A stretch of 64,000 nucleotides of DNA, from assembly GCF_030408775.1 (NCBI RefSeq), contig NZ_CP047210.1, positions 868,001 to 932,000 of the forward strand, in the 5' to 3' direction. Positions 34,828-43,731 of the stretch are shown here, in pieces (the stretch's first letter is position 1; each line of letters begins with the position of its first letter). Under the pieces are notes generated by a model, which did not search any database, was not told where the DNA came from, and saw only the letters and a program-made list of their open reading frames with translations. The position numbers and the translations under genes were made by a program. The stretch comes from Corynebacterium fournieri (GTDB lineage Bacteria; Actinomycetota; Actinomycetes; Mycobacteriales; Mycobacteriaceae).

Positions 34828-37800
34828 ATCGCCGCGCGTCCCAGTTCGTAGAGTTGTGCTGGCATCGGACGGTTCAGTCGCCACTCAAACCGAATGGGCT
34901 TTTCCCCAGAGTGGCGAACATGGGTGACGTCCCCGAGAAGAGTGAATGCCGATGCCACACCGGCGGCGTTCACTCTGGTGTTTCTCACGCAGAGATAGAT
35001 TGAGTGGCCGTTTTCTTCATGGTGGATGTAGCGCTGCCCGTCTTTCGACGAGAGCTTTGTGGTGGATTGAGATTCCCACTGGAACAACTCGCGTGAGATT
35101 GGGTAATCGGCGTACCGGGTTGATTCGGAAAAGTCGGACTCCTTCTTCACAAGCGTGACGAAGAACAAATCGACGCCCGCTTCCTTAACGTAGTAAACCC
35201 CCTCTCGGGGCAGATGAAGAAGCTTTTGTAACGGGGCAGATCGCAGCGCCGCTGTGAGCTCGGCTGTGGAATAGTCGGCGTGAGTAAACAAAACCTCTTC
35301 GCCGGGGCCCGAAATACGAACTGGGGTCACTCGGGATTGGTCCAACCGGTAGGAAAATACCTGGTGCAACTCGGAAATGAAGCTGGGACAACTACGTAAA
35401 TCCTTGAGAGCCTCGTCGTATGTTGACGGGGGTTGGGTTCCACTCTGATTCGCCCAGATCAGGGTGACCAACATTTGCGTGAAGGTTTGGTCAGCTGTCG
35501 ACATTTCGTGATAGCACTGCCCGTTGGCATCGAGAATCGCAAGGTAGCGGTCTACGCGTACGGGATCATTCACGTGCAGTAGGGAGCGAACGCGTCCAAG
35601 GAGGAAATCCTCGAACTCAGAAGGGGACGCAGGCTTCGGAATAAGATCCTGACTCCGCAGGAGGCGAGTCCATCCACCATCAGTTTTATTGCGGTAGAGA
35701 TCTTCCAATATCAGACCGGTATTAAAGAGGAACTCGGAGAGATCGGTGGTCGCCTCTTGTTGCACTAGAGATCGGATTTTCACGATCGAATTACGAGAGA
35801 CTCTCTTAACGTTGCGTAGCACTCGCTCCTGGGTCACACGATCCAGCTCAATGTGAGTACCGCCAGGGAGCGAAGGAAAACCCTCCTCGGCGGCGTCGGC
35901 AAGACGTTTCCCGCGTTTGCCGGTTAAGGCACCGTAGCGACGCTCGAAATTGAAGTCCTCGTGCTGTTCTCCGATGAAGTCGAACACGGTACAGACTTTT
36001 CCGGGCAATTTGCGCAGGCCTCGACCAAGCTGTTGCAAGAAAATTATTGGGCTTTCCGTGGGGCGCAGTAGCAGGAGCGTGTTGAGCTCGGGGATGTCAA
36101 CGCCTTCATTGAACAGGTCAACGGTGAATAGCACTTTGAGCTCACCGGTGCGCAGCCGCTGGATTGCTCGGTCGCGATCAGCTGGGGTTGTTTTGGAGGT
36201 GACAGCCTCAGCTTGAATGCCAAAGTGGCTAAACCGGTCAGCCATGAATTGGGCATGGTCAATGCTGACACAGAAGCCAAGCGCTTTGAGCTCCGAAAGA
36301 TCAAAGACTCGCTTTTGAAGCTCATTGAGGACAAGTTTGACGCGCGAGTCGCCTTGGTGCACGTAGAACTCGGACAATGACTTCTGGTCGTAGGCTCGGC
36401 TCGAACGGGACCATTTCAATCCGGAAAGATCGGTCTCGTCGTTGATTCCGTAGTAGTGCATTGGGGCTACAAGGCCGAGCTGAAGCGCGTCCCACAGTCG
36501 CAGTTCGTATGCGACTCGATAGTCGAAGAAGCGTTGAACGTTGACGCCGTCGCCGCGTTCTGGTGTTGCGGTTAACCCCAGAAGTTCCTTCGGGGCGAGA
36601 TAATCAAGCACCTTTTTGTAGGTAGATGCTTCCGCGTGGTGAAACTCGTCGATGACAACGACATGGAAGTGATCAGTTGCAAACTCATCGAGATGCTTAT
36701 GCAGTGTTTGAACGGTGGCGAAGATGTGCGTACCCGTGCGTGGCGTGTTCAAGCCATCAAAAAGCTCACCGAAATTGGGATCCCGTAGTACCTCTCGGTA
36801 TGTACGCATCGCTTGTTTCAGTAGCTCACGCTGGTGTGCCACAAAGAGCAGTGGTGGTTTGTTCTGGGACTGCTCGGCTAAACCTTTGTAATCGAGCGCA
36901 GCGACCACGGTCTTACCAGTCCCGGTTGCCGCGATGATGAGGTTGCGGTGGCGGTTATGTAGTTCGCGCTCTGCCTGCAACGCTTCAAGCATCGCTTGCT
37001 GATATGGCCGCGGCTCGACGTCAAGGCCGGAAAGTTCAATCCGGACGTCGCGACCTCCCCCAGATCGCTCGCGCGAGAGAGCCTCGATGAGTCGTTCTTG
37101 GTCTTCGGATGGAGTGTAGGTGGCGTAGTGAGGATCGTTCCAATACGTGTCAAAGACGGCTTCGAACTTGTCCAGGACCGCGGGCGTCGTCGTCCTTGAT
37201 GCGCGAACGTTCCATTCGACGCCGTCAATCAGCGCTGAGTTTGAGAGGTTTGAGCTGCCAATGTAAGCAGTGTCGAAGCCGGAATTGCGGCGGAACAACC
37301 AGGCTTTAGCATGGAGCCGGGTACTTCCAGATTCGTATCCGATCTTCACCTCAGCGCCGTACTCGTTGACCAGCCTGTCGATCGCTTGGACCTGAGAGGC
37401 GCCACAATACGTGGACGTGATCACGCGAAGCGGGATTCCGTGCTCGCGTAGGTATTCGAGCTGCTTACCAATGACAGCAATGCCAGTGTTCTTGATGAAA
37501 GCGCAGAGAAGGTCGACGCTGTCGGCTGTAAGGATTTCTCTCTTGATCTCCGCAGACATGCTGAGATCGGTCCTTGCGTTGGTCAAGAGTGAGGCGCCAG
37601 TGAGCGGCGTGGGGGAGAACTTCGGTGGTTCCGCAAGCGAAGCTTCGAATACGGCATGGAGGAGCTCTTCCGAATCAATCACGTCATCTGGGTCGATGAG
37701 TTCGGCAAGGGCGTTGATAAGTTCAATACGCTCAGCAGGCGAGTCCGTCCGCATGAGCTTCTGAGTCAGGTGCTCGCTGATCAGTTGTGAGATGGCATCT

Positions 37801-37952
37801 GCGTAGCGATCTCGGTGAGCAGAATCCGTAGTTTCGCGAGCGGCGTGGATGAGTTCATTTTGTGCCTGCGTGACTTCCAGGCGCTCGAGCACGCGTCTGG
37901 TGACAGGGAGTTCGTAAACACCTAACGGGAAGGAGGAATCTTCAACAGTCAT
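34824..37952 (-). CDS. Phospholipase D-like / DEAD-like helicase / DUF3427 protein (possible defence)
   Basis: A 1042-aa protein with a PLD-type nuclease domain (HxK motif RLHAKAW and GSSNLSNSAL, about residues 214-240), a superfamily 2 helicase core (AATGTGKTVVAA about residue 344, DEFHH about 436, GLTATPERGDG, QQLGRGLRKL about 640), and a long C-terminal DUF3427 region. This layout is shared by standalone bacterial proteins linked to defence and DNA processing. It is translated directly behind a Nudix gene (3 bp apart, minus strand). The gene is about 53-54% GC by a line count, against about two thirds for the neighbouring core genes, consistent with horizontal transfer. Whether it protects against phage is inference. 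Confidence 0.75.
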   Translation of the reverse strand: MTVEDSSFPLGVYELPVTRRVLERLEVTQAQNELIHAARETTDSAHRDRYADAISQLISEHLTQKLMRTDSPAERIELINALAELIDPDDVIDSEELLHAVFEASLAEPPKFSPTPLTGASLLTNARTDLSMSAEIKREILTADSVDLLCAFIKNTGIAVIGKQLEYLREHGIPLRVITSTYCGASQVQAIDRLVNEYGAEVKIGYESGSTRLHAKAWLFRRNSGFDTAYIGSSNLSNSALIDGVEWNVRASRTTTPAVLDKFEAVFDTYWNDPHYATYTPSEDQERLIEALSRERSGGGRDVRIELSGLDVEPRPYQQAMLEALQAERELHNRHRNLIIAATGTGKTVVAALDYKGLAEQSQNKPPLLFVAHQRELLKQAMRTYREVLRDPNFGELFDGLNTPRTGTHIFATVQTLHKHLDEFATDHFHVVVIDEFHHAEASTYKKVLDYLAPKELLGLTATPERGDGVNVQRFFDYRVAYELRLWDALQLGLVAPMHYYGINDETDLSGLKWSRSSRAYDQKSLSEFYVHQGDSRVKLVLNELQKRVFDLSELKALGFCVSIDHAQFMADRFSHFGIQAEAVTSKTTPADRDRAIQRLRTGELKVLFTVDLFNEGVDIPELNTLLLLRPTESPIIFLQQLGRGLRKLPGKVCTVFDFIGEQHEDFNFERRYGALTGKRGKRLADAAEEGFPSLPGGTHIELDRVTQERVLRNVKRVSRNSIVKIRSLVQQEATTDLSEFLFNTGLILEDLYRNKTDGGWTRLLRSQDLIPKPASPSEFEDFLLGRVRSLLHVNDPVRVDRYLAILDANGQCYHEMSTADQTFTQMLVTLIWANQSGTQPPSTYDEALKDLRSCPSFISELHQVFSYRLDQSRVTPVRISGPGEEVLFTHADYSTAELTAALRSAPLQKLLHLPREGVYYVKEAGVDLFFVTLVKKESDFSESTRYADYPISRELFQWESQSTTKLSSKDGQRYIHHEENGHSIYLCVRNTRVNAAGVASAFTLLGDVTHVRHSGEKPIRFEWRLNRPMPAQLYELGRAAI

Positions 37953-37955
37953 GGC

Positions 37956-38351
37956 TTACGCGAATCTTTCTCGTAAAAGCTCGACGGTGGGGATATCTGC
38001 TGGGGCCCATTCGACATCAGACAACTCGGAAACCGGTAGCCAACGGAATTCTTCGTGTTCGGTGAGTACCGGAACGCCTTCGATGATCGTGCAAAGGTAG
38101 GTCGAAAGCTCAATGACTGCGGTGCCCGCTTCGTGGGTTGCCGTCACGATGAACTCACCCACAGTGACGTCGATCTTCAACTCTTCGCGGAGTTCACGAG
38201 CGAGGGCTTCTTCGGGCGTCTCATCTGTCTCGACCTTTCCACCCGGGAATTCCCAGTAGCCCGCCATCGACTTGCCCGGGCCGCGCTTGGCAGCGAACAC
38301 CCTGCCGTCGTGCACGAGAACAGCCCCGACGACCTTAATCCGTTTCAGCAT
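37956..38351 (-). CDS. Nudix hydrolase (MutT/(d)NTP pyrophosphohydrolase type)
   Basis: The 131-aa protein has the Nudix box GKVETDETPEEALARELREE (GX5EX7REUXEE; the Gly of the final EExGU is Lys). This hydrolyses nucleoside diphosphate derivatives such as oxidised dNTPs. It directly precedes the PLD-helicase gene and is probably co-translated with it. Its TAGTAT -10 box (6 nt from the ATG) lies in the loop-flanking region of the ldh terminator. Pairing of a MutT-like hydrolase with DUF3427 helicases recurs in bacteria as I remember it, but I cannot verify this here. Confidence 0.8.
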   Translation of the reverse strand: MLKRIKVVGAVLVHDGRVFAAKRGPGKSMAGYWEFPGGKVETDETPEEALARELREELKIDVTVGEFIVTATHEAGTAVIELSTYLCTIIEGVPVLTEHEEFRWLPVSELSDVEWAPADIPTVELLRERFA

Positions 38352-38357
38352 GTAGCC

Positions 38358-38363
38358 ATACTA
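38358..38363 (-). promoter_or_regulatory. -10 box of the Nudix/helicase pair
   Basis: TAGTAT on the minus strand is 6 nt before the ATG at 38351. Confidence 0.5.
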
Positions 38364-38364
38364 A

Positions 38365-38388
38365 ACGGCAGCCCAGCGAAGCTGCCGT
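38365..38388 (-). terminator. ldh terminator abutting the Nudix promoter
   Basis: ACGGCAGC and GCTGCCGT form an 8-bp stem around an 8-nt loop, followed on the minus strand by TTTAGTAT, which doubles as the Nudix -10 region. Confidence 0.6.
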
Positions 38389-38404
38389 CGATAAGCGAAA
38401 GCCC

Positions 38405-39364
38405 CTAGAACTCGGCGCGGTCGATGACCTCGCGCAAGGCCTTGGCGGAGTGGCGGAACTTCTCCAGCTCGTCGGAGTCGAGGCGCAGCTGGACGACGTT
38501 GCGTACGCCGCTGCGGTTGAGGACGGTGGGGGTGCCGATGTAGAGGTCGTCGAGCCCGTACTCGCCTTCGAGTAGCGCGGAGACGGGCAGGACCACGTCC
38601 TCGTTGCGCAGGATTGCACGGGTGATGCGGGCGAGCGCATTGCCGACGCCGAAGGAGGTGTTGCCCTTGCGCTTGATGATGTCGTAGGCCGCGTCGCGGG
38701 TGCGCACGAACATCTCGTCGATCTGGGAGTAGATCTCCGGGTTGGTCTCGGCCTCCGTTGCCAGCATCGCGCGCAGCGGCACGCCGCCGACGGAACCGGA
38801 AGAAAGCACAGGCAGCTCAGTGTCGCCGTGCTCGCCGATGATGTGGGTGTGCACGGCAGACGGGGCGATGTCGAAGTGCAGGCCCAGGTTGTGGCGCCAG
38901 CGGGCGGTATCCAGCACGGTGCCGGAGCCGATGACCTGGTTCGACGGCAGGCCGGTCTGCTTCCAAGTGATGTAGGACAGCACGTCCACCGGGTTGGTGG
39001 CCACAACGTAAATGCCGTTGAAGCCGTTAGCCATGACCTGGGAGTTGATGGACTGGAAGATCTTGGCGTTGCGGGCGATCAGATCGATGCGCGTTTCGCC
39101 GTCGCGCTGGGCCACACCCGCGCAGTTGACCACGAGCGCTGCGTCGCGGCAGTCCTCGTAGGTGCCCACTGTGACGTCCATGTGCTGGCCGGAAAAGGGG
39201 ATGGCGTGGTTGAGGTCTTCCACCTGGGCCCACACGACGTCCTCGTTGAGGTCGATGATGGCCAGGTGGTCCGTCAATCCCTGGTTGAGAATGGCGTAGG
39301 CGTAGGCGGTGCCGACAGCGCCGGCGCCGATGAGAACGATCTTGTTACCTTGAGTCACGGTCAT
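38405..39364 (-). CDS. ldh: L-lactate dehydrogenase
   Basis: The 319-aa NAD-dependent enzyme interconverts pyruvate and L-lactate. It shows the Rossmann motif IVLIGAGAVGTAYAYA, CAGVAQRDGETRIDL (catalytic loop with Arg), VATNPVDVLSYITWK, and the catalytic His motif IGEHGDTELP (about residue 178). GSGTVLDTARWRH is the LDH hallmark substrate region. It is a single gene with its own terminator, as in C. glutamicum, where ldhA forms lactate under oxygen limitation. Confidence 0.95.
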   Translation of the reverse strand: MTVTQGNKIVLIGAGAVGTAYAYAILNQGLTDHLAIIDLNEDVVWAQVEDLNHAIPFSGQHMDVTVGTYEDCRDAALVVNCAGVAQRDGETRIDLIARNAKIFQSINSQVMANGFNGIYVVATNPVDVLSYITWKQTGLPSNQVIGSGTVLDTARWRHNLGLHFDIAPSAVHTHIIGEHGDTELPVLSSGSVGGVPLRAMLATEAETNPEIYSQIDEMFVRTRDAAYDIIKRKGNTSFGVGNALARITRAILRNEDVVLPVSALLEGEYGLDDLYIGTPTVLNRSGVRNVVQLRLDSDELEKFRHSAKALREVIDRAEF

Positions 39365-39489
39365 GGGTACAAGTGTGACAGAGAAGCGAAGATCGTGCGC
39401 GCGGAAGGTTTGCTAGAAATTCAGCTTCGACAGCGAAGCAGCACCGATACCATGCAATAAAGGTTCCGTAGGAGACTAAGGGGAGCAAC

Positions 39490-40791
39490 ATGCTGTCTGT
39501 GACAGATCTCAGAGGCCGGTCTTTGTCGGTGCGCGAACTTCGAGGGGTGCTGCCACGCGCGGGCGCGGATGTGCATTCCGTAGTGCCGCAGGTCGTTCCC
39601 ATCGTGGAAGGAGTCCGAGAGCGGGGCTCGCGAGCAGCAGTCGAGTACGGAGAGCGCTTCGATGGAGTCCGCCCCGCTGAGATTCGAGTGCCAGCGGAAG
39701 TAATTGCAGATGCAGTGGGCGGATTGAACGCAGAGGTTCGTGCTGCGTTGGAGACCTCAATCGCGCGCATTCGTGCTGTACACGCAGACCAGAAACCCGC
39801 AGAGCACACTACAGAGCTTGCGCCTGGCGCCACTGTGACCGAAGTGTTTCGTCCCGTTCAGCGTGTGGGCCTTTATGTACCCGGCGGGAAAGCCGTGTAC
39901 CCCTCCAGCGTGCTCATGAATGCGATTCCTGCGCAGGAAGCTGGAGTGGAATCGATGGTTGTGTGTTCGCCACCGCAGGCAGACTTTGGAGGTTGGCCGC
40001 ACCCGACGATTCTCGCAGCGTGCGCCCTAGCGGGGATTGACGAGGTGTGGGCGGTCGGTGGCGCTCAAGCAGTCGCGCTGCTGGCGTACGGGGACGACGG
40101 ATTGGAACCGGTGGATATGGTCACTGGTCCTGGAAACGTCTTTGTCGCGGCGGCGAAGCGGGTCGTGAACGGGGTGGTGGGAATTGATGCGGAAGCAGGC
40201 CCCAGTGAGATTGCCGTGATCGCTGATGACACCGCTGATCCCGTCTACCTCGCGTACGACCTGATCTCACAGGCCGAACACGATGAACAAGCAGCGTCGA
40301 TCCTGGTTACTGACTCGGTTGCTCTCGCTGATTCCGTTAACCGAGAAATCGCGGAGCGTTATCGCGTCACTCGCAACGCGACGCGCGTTCGCGAAGCATT
40401 GCAAGGACCCCAGTCGGGCATTTTGCTTGTCGACGACCTCCGGTCCGCCGAAGCCGTCGTCAACGCCTATGCGCCGGAGCACCTGGAGATCCACACCAGA
40501 AACGCGCGTGAGGTTGCCGCTCGGATCGCAAACGCTGGCGCAATTTTCGTCGGTTCGCACACGCCGGTGCCGCTTGGCGACTATTCCGCAGGCTCCAATC
40601 ACGTGCTGCCGACATCGGGAACTGCCCGTTTCGCGTCGGGATTGAGCACCCACACGTTCCTCAAACCTGTCAACGTGGTCGAGTACACCTCGGGTGCGCT
40701 GGCAGAGGTTGCAGATGCTGTGATCACACTTGCGGAGGCCGAGCGCCTGCCTGCGCACGGCGAAGCCATCAACGCAAGGCGGGACAAATAA
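39490..40791 (+). CDS. hisD: Histidinol dehydrogenase paralogue outside a his operon
   Basis: HisD oxidises L-histidinol in two NAD-dependent steps to L-histidine. The 433-aa protein has the family motifs [62 protein letters not shown] and [29 protein letters not shown] is 7 nt before the ATG. No other his gene is nearby; instead the neighbours are ldh and a permease with a histidine-rich leader ORF. It may be a second hisD used for histidinol or a related alcohol, or the only copy relocated. The AT-richer composition is notable. Confidence 0.85.
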   Translation: MLSVTDLRGRSLSVRELRGVLPRAGADVHSVVPQVVPIVEGVRERGSRAAVEYGERFDGVRPAEIRVPAEVIADAVGGLNAEVRAALETSIARIRAVHADQKPAEHTTELAPGATVTEVFRPVQRVGLYVPGGKAVYPSSVLMNAIPAQEAGVESMVVCSPPQADFGGWPHPTILAACALAGIDEVWAVGGAQAVALLAYGDDGLEPVDMVTGPGNVFVAAAKRVVNGVVGIDAEAGPSEIAVIADDTADPVYLAYDLISQAEHDEQAASILVTDSVALADSVNREIAERYRVTRNATRVREALQGPQSGILLVDDLRSAEAVVNAYAPEHLEIHTRNAREVAARIANAGAIFVGSHTPVPLGDYSAGSNHVLPTSGTARFASGLSTHTFLKPVNVVEYTSGALAEVADAVITLAEAERLPAHGEAINARRDK

Positions 40792-40797
40792 GAACAC

Positions 40798-40820
40798 CCA
40801 GCGCTGAGGTCTAGCGCTGG
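40798..40820. terminator. Bidirectional terminator between hisD and the permease
   Basis: CCAGCGCT and AGCGCTGG form an 8-bp stem with a 7-nt loop, followed by ATTTT on the plus strand. It is between two convergent stops. Confidence 0.8.
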
Positions 40821-40839
40821 ATTTTACTCGGTGGGAGTG

Positions 40840-42252
40840 CTATTTCGCTTCGTATTCAACCTCGTCTTCCGCAATCGCCTGCGGGCGTCCGGTAACGAAG
40901 TAGAGAATCGTCATCAGAATCAGGAATGCGACGCCGACGATGAGCGCGGTGTGGAACTCTTCCATCCACACCATCGTGCCGAAGGTGAACAGGATGAATG
41001 CGACCGCGAACCACTGCCCATACGGCCAGAAAGGCACCGGAAACTTCAGGCTCTGCTCCTCTGCAGGGGAGATATTGCGTCTGGAAGCAATGTGCGCGAG
41101 GAGAATCATCAACCACACAAAGATGGTGGCGAAGGTGGCCAACGCCGCGACAGTTTCAAAAATATCGGGGTAGCGCTGGTTGAGGAACACGCCGACGATC
41201 AAGGCGATGATCAACATGACAACGGTCATCACAGGCACATCGCGGTACGTTCTTGCCATGGCCCGCGGTGCCAGCTTTTCCTTGGCGAGGCCAGCGAGCA
41301 CACGGCCAGTGCCGAAGAGGTCCGCGTTGATGGCGGACAGAGATGCGCTTAGCACAACGACGTTGAGCAAGGCGGCCGCCCAGCTGACACCGAGCGTGTC
41401 AAAGATCTGGACGAAGGGGGAGTCCTCGCCTTCGATAGTGCGCCACGGGTTGATCATCAAAATGATCGTGATGGACAAGACATAGAAGATCAGGATTCGC
41501 GCCGGGACAGTATTTACGGCCTTGGGAATGGAACGGTCCGGGTCTTCCGCTTCAGCACCGGCGACACCGATGATCTCGGTACCACCGAATGCGAACAGGA
41601 CGAGGATGAAGGACGCTGCCATGCCCGACAGACCGTTTGCAAAGAACCCGCCGTCGTTCCAGAGATTGCTCACGCCCATGGTTTCGGGTTCTGGGCCGAG
41701 GTTGAAGGCGAGAATGGCTGCGCCCCCGACGATCATCGCCACAACAGCTCCGACCTTGATCAATGTGAGTAGGAACTCCAGCTCGCCAAAGAGACGGACC
41801 GCAGCCAAGTTCGCCGCGCTGATAATCAGAAGCGTCACAGAGATCCACACCCAGGCTGGGGTTGTGGGGAACCAGAACTTCATATAGATCGTGATGGCGG
41901 TCAGGTCCGCCAAACACACGATCATCATCTCGAAGGCGAACATCCAGCCGGTGATGTAGCCGCCCCAGCCGCCGAGGTACTTGCGGCAGTACACCGCAAA
42001 CGAGCCACGAACCGGGTTTCGCACGCTCATCTCACCGAGAGCGCGGAGGAGGAAGTACACCACTGCGCCGCCGAGCAGGTACACCAACAACACGGATGGG
42101 CCCGCAGCCTGGATGGCGCCGGCGGAGCCGTAGAACAGGCCGGTGCCGATGGCAGAGCCGAGCGCGATGAAGTGGATGTGGCGGGCGTTGAGGCCGCTGC
42201 GCTTCGGCTTGGGCTTTGATGCGGATTCTGAGGGAGCAGTCATAACAGACAT
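40840..42252 (-). CDS. Amino acid permease (APC/AAT family, ProY/HutT-like)
   Basis: The 470-aa, 12-helix transporter has GLNARHIHFIALGSAIGTGLFYGSAGAI in helix 1 (the AAT hallmark), then RNPVRGSFAVYCRKYLGGWGG, GTEIIGVAGAEAEDPDRSIPKA and SINADLFGTGRVL. It resembles proline- and histidine-type permeases more than AroP. The start 42252 is supported by AAAAGG 7 nt upstream. Its preceding region contains a leader ORF with clustered His codons and hairpins that look like an attenuator, and the convergent gene is hisD, so histidine or a histidine precursor is a reasonable substrate guess. Confidence 0.83.
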   Translation of the reverse strand: MSVMTAPSESASKPKPKRSGLNARHIHFIALGSAIGTGLFYGSAGAIQAAGPSVLLVYLLGGAVVYFLLRALGEMSVRNPVRGSFAVYCRKYLGGWGGYITGWMFAFEMMIVCLADLTAITIYMKFWFPTTPAWVWISVTLLIISAANLAAVRLFGELEFLLTLIKVGAVVAMIVGGAAILAFNLGPEPETMGVSNLWNDGGFFANGLSGMAASFILVLFAFGGTEIIGVAGAEAEDPDRSIPKAVNTVPARILIFYVLSITIILMINPWRTIEGEDSPFVQIFDTLGVSWAAALLNVVVLSASLSAINADLFGTGRVLAGLAKEKLAPRAMARTYRDVPVMTVVMLIIALIVGVFLNQRYPDIFETVAALATFATIFVWLMILLAHIASRRNISPAEEQSLKFPVPFWPYGQWFAVAFILFTFGTMVWMEEFHTALIVGVAFLILMTILYFVTGRPQAIAEDEVEYEAK

Positions 42253-42359
42253 CACTGTGCCTTTTCGTTTATGTTTGCGCGAATTAGGACGCGGACGGGG
42301 TGGGAGAGAAAACGTCTTCCCGCTTTGCACGGCTCGCAGTTCTTCGGCGCAATGACAAA

Positions 42360-42392
42360 CGCCCGCGAACCTGTGGTGCGGGTGCGCGGGCG
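42360..42392 (-). terminator. Attenuator-like hairpin in the permease leader
   Basis: On the minus strand CGCCCGCG and CGCGGGCG form an 8-bp stem with a 17-nt loop, followed by TTTG. The T tract is weak, so termination is uncertain. Confidence 0.35.
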
Positions 42393-42405
42393 GTAACTGG
42401 GTCTG

Positions 42406-42468
42406 GCGCTAAGTCGCCGGTTGGTGCTTGTGCGATGGTGTCGCAGACACTGTCTCGGCGCTTAGCGC
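42406..42468 (-). promoter_or_regulatory. Long-range stem overlapping the leader ORF stop codon
   Basis: GCGCTAAGCGCC (42457-42468), which contains the stop TAA of the upstream leader ORF, can pair with GGCG(A)CTTAGCGC (42406-42418), 12 base pairs with one bulge. A ribosome stalled or stopped at the leader ORF end would block this stem, as in attenuation. Confidence 0.35.
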
Positions 42469-42602
42469 AGCGACAGCAGTTGGCCGACACCGCGCAGCAG
42501 ATGCTGATGGCGGTGGGCCAGATGGTTTGCCTGCTTGGCGCTCGCAGGCAGCGCAGACGGGCCGAACGCCGTCGGTCCCTGGGATGCGTTGCCTAAAGTC
42601 AT
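42462..42602 (-). CDS. Putative leader peptide with His cluster ahead of the permease
   Basis: A 46-codon ORF on the minus strand begins MTLGNASQG and ends in a segment containing NHLAHRHQHLL (four His in seven residues), then stops at TAA inside a hairpin. A TACATT box 7 nt before the ATG gives it the leaderless signature seen for real genes throughout this window. It lies about 210 bases before the permease start. A protein function is not expected; it may be a sensor of charged His-tRNA. A competing plus-strand ORF across the same bases cannot be fully excluded. Confidence 0.35.
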   Translation of the reverse strand: MTLGNASQGPTAFGPSALPASAKQANHLAHRHQHLLRGVGQLLSLR

Positions 42603-42609
42603 GTCAGCG

Positions 42610-42615
42610 AATGTA
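42610..42615 (-). promoter_or_regulatory. -10 box of the permease leader transcript
   Basis: TACATT on the minus strand is 7 nt before the leader ORF ATG at 42602. Confidence 0.4.
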
Positions 42616-42692
42616 TCACGGTTTCCCGGACAGCCGCGTCGTATTTTGCAACCGTTTTTCCGCGATGGCGGATTGTCGCCGTGGACGAGCAG

Positions 42693-43703
42693 CTATTGCT
42701 CGACCTCGTCTTCCGGGAACAACAGGGCCAAGGCGGCTGACCCGGAGCCCTCGCGCTGGCAGATCGGGTCACCCAGGTCATCCGTCGCTTCAGGGAATTT
42801 GAATCCGGCGGTGCACGCCCAGCCGTCGGGGGAAGTCCAGTCCAAGGTGCCCGTCTCAGTTTGAAGCTGCTCGAGGTAGAGCTTTGCAGTTTCCATCACC
42901 CCGACGCAGTCGGTGGCGTCGGCCACCGCGATCCCGACGATGGCGCCGTCCTGGCCTTCCTGCGAGTGGGGGTAGCTTCCGCAAATCGCGCCCTCTTGGG
43001 CCGCGGTCTCTTCTGCCGGTTGTTCCTTGTCCAGTGAGTTGCCGCCTTCTTCGAGGAGCTTCTGATACGGGCTTGTGATCGTTGTTTTCCCGCCACCTGC
43101 AGTAGCGGAGTGCTCGCCGCGCACCACCAGCAAAGTGTTGTCTTCCGGACGGGCGATGGTGAAACCGTTGAGGGTGACTTTCTCCCCGGTGTTGAGGCCG
43201 GTGGGCTCTGCAGTGGCCAGATCTGGGCGAGGAATAATTGTCTTTTTCGTGAGGAAGCCGGCGGCAGGGTGGTACTTGAAACCAGCGTGCAAGAGGTCTG
43301 CCTGGTCGCGCAGTGCTTCAGGCCTGTCTTCCTCGTTCATCGTGCCGGTGTCACAGAGGAAACTCGAATCCTTGTCCTCTGCGAGTTCCATCGGCGTGGA
43401 CATTGCCTCAGCTGTGGGGACGAAACAATTTCCAAAATCGGACCCGGGGAAGGCCACCTTGTAAACCGAATCAGAGGGAGTGAAGTTTTCAGCCGGAACC
43501 TCCTCCAGCGTGTCCAAGTCTGCGGCGGTGAATTCGTTCTTGAAAGGATTCTTGCCGCGCTTCGGCTTGTCATTCTCGGCGCTCGATTCGGCGCCGGTAG
43601 CAGTGGTCTGCTCCTGGGCTTCTTCCGATGAGGAGCACGCGGTGAGCGCGAGGGCAGAAGCGGCGAGGACGGCAAGGACGTGGCGGTGGTGCGTGCGGAT
43701 CAT
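42693..43703 (-). CDS. Lipoprotein of a tandem paralogous family (third in operon)
   Basis: The 336-aa lipoprotein MIRTHHRHVLAVLAASALAL has lipobox ALTAC, then a Lys/Glu-rich linker, a SDFGNCFVPTAEAM region, a Cys-bearing AICGSYPHSQEGQDGA segment, and the family C-terminal DWTSPDGWACTAGFKFPE. It is homologous over its whole length to the two genes upstream (on the minus strand). The start ATG at 43703 is chosen because AAGGA is 9 nt before it, in the same arrangement as in its neighbour. Its function is unknown; no enzymatic motif is visible. Confidence 0.65.
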   Translation of the reverse strand: MIRTHHRHVLAVLAASALALTACSSSEEAQEQTTATGAESSAENDKPKRGKNPFKNEFTAADLDTLEEVPAENFTPSDSVYKVAFPGSDFGNCFVPTAEAMSTPMELAEDKDSSFLCDTGTMNEEDRPEALRDQADLLHAGFKYHPAAGFLTKKTIIPRPDLATAEPTGLNTGEKVTLNGFTIARPEDNTLLVVRGEHSATAGGGKTTITSPYQKLLEEGGNSLDKEQPAEETAAQEGAICGSYPHSQEGQDGAIVGIAVADATDCVGVMETAKLYLEQLQTETGTLDWTSPDGWACTAGFKFPEATDDLGDPICQREGSGSAALALLFPEDEVEQ

Positions 43704-43731
43704 GTCGAGCATTCCTTCGTGTCAGATGGGG

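Noticed and set aside
42300-42596. Plus-strand 98-codon ORF across the permease leader
   Set aside because: No recognisable ribosome-binding site or promoter, Arg-rich and unlike any protein I know; the minus-strand leader has a matching -10 box. It remains a possible alternative.
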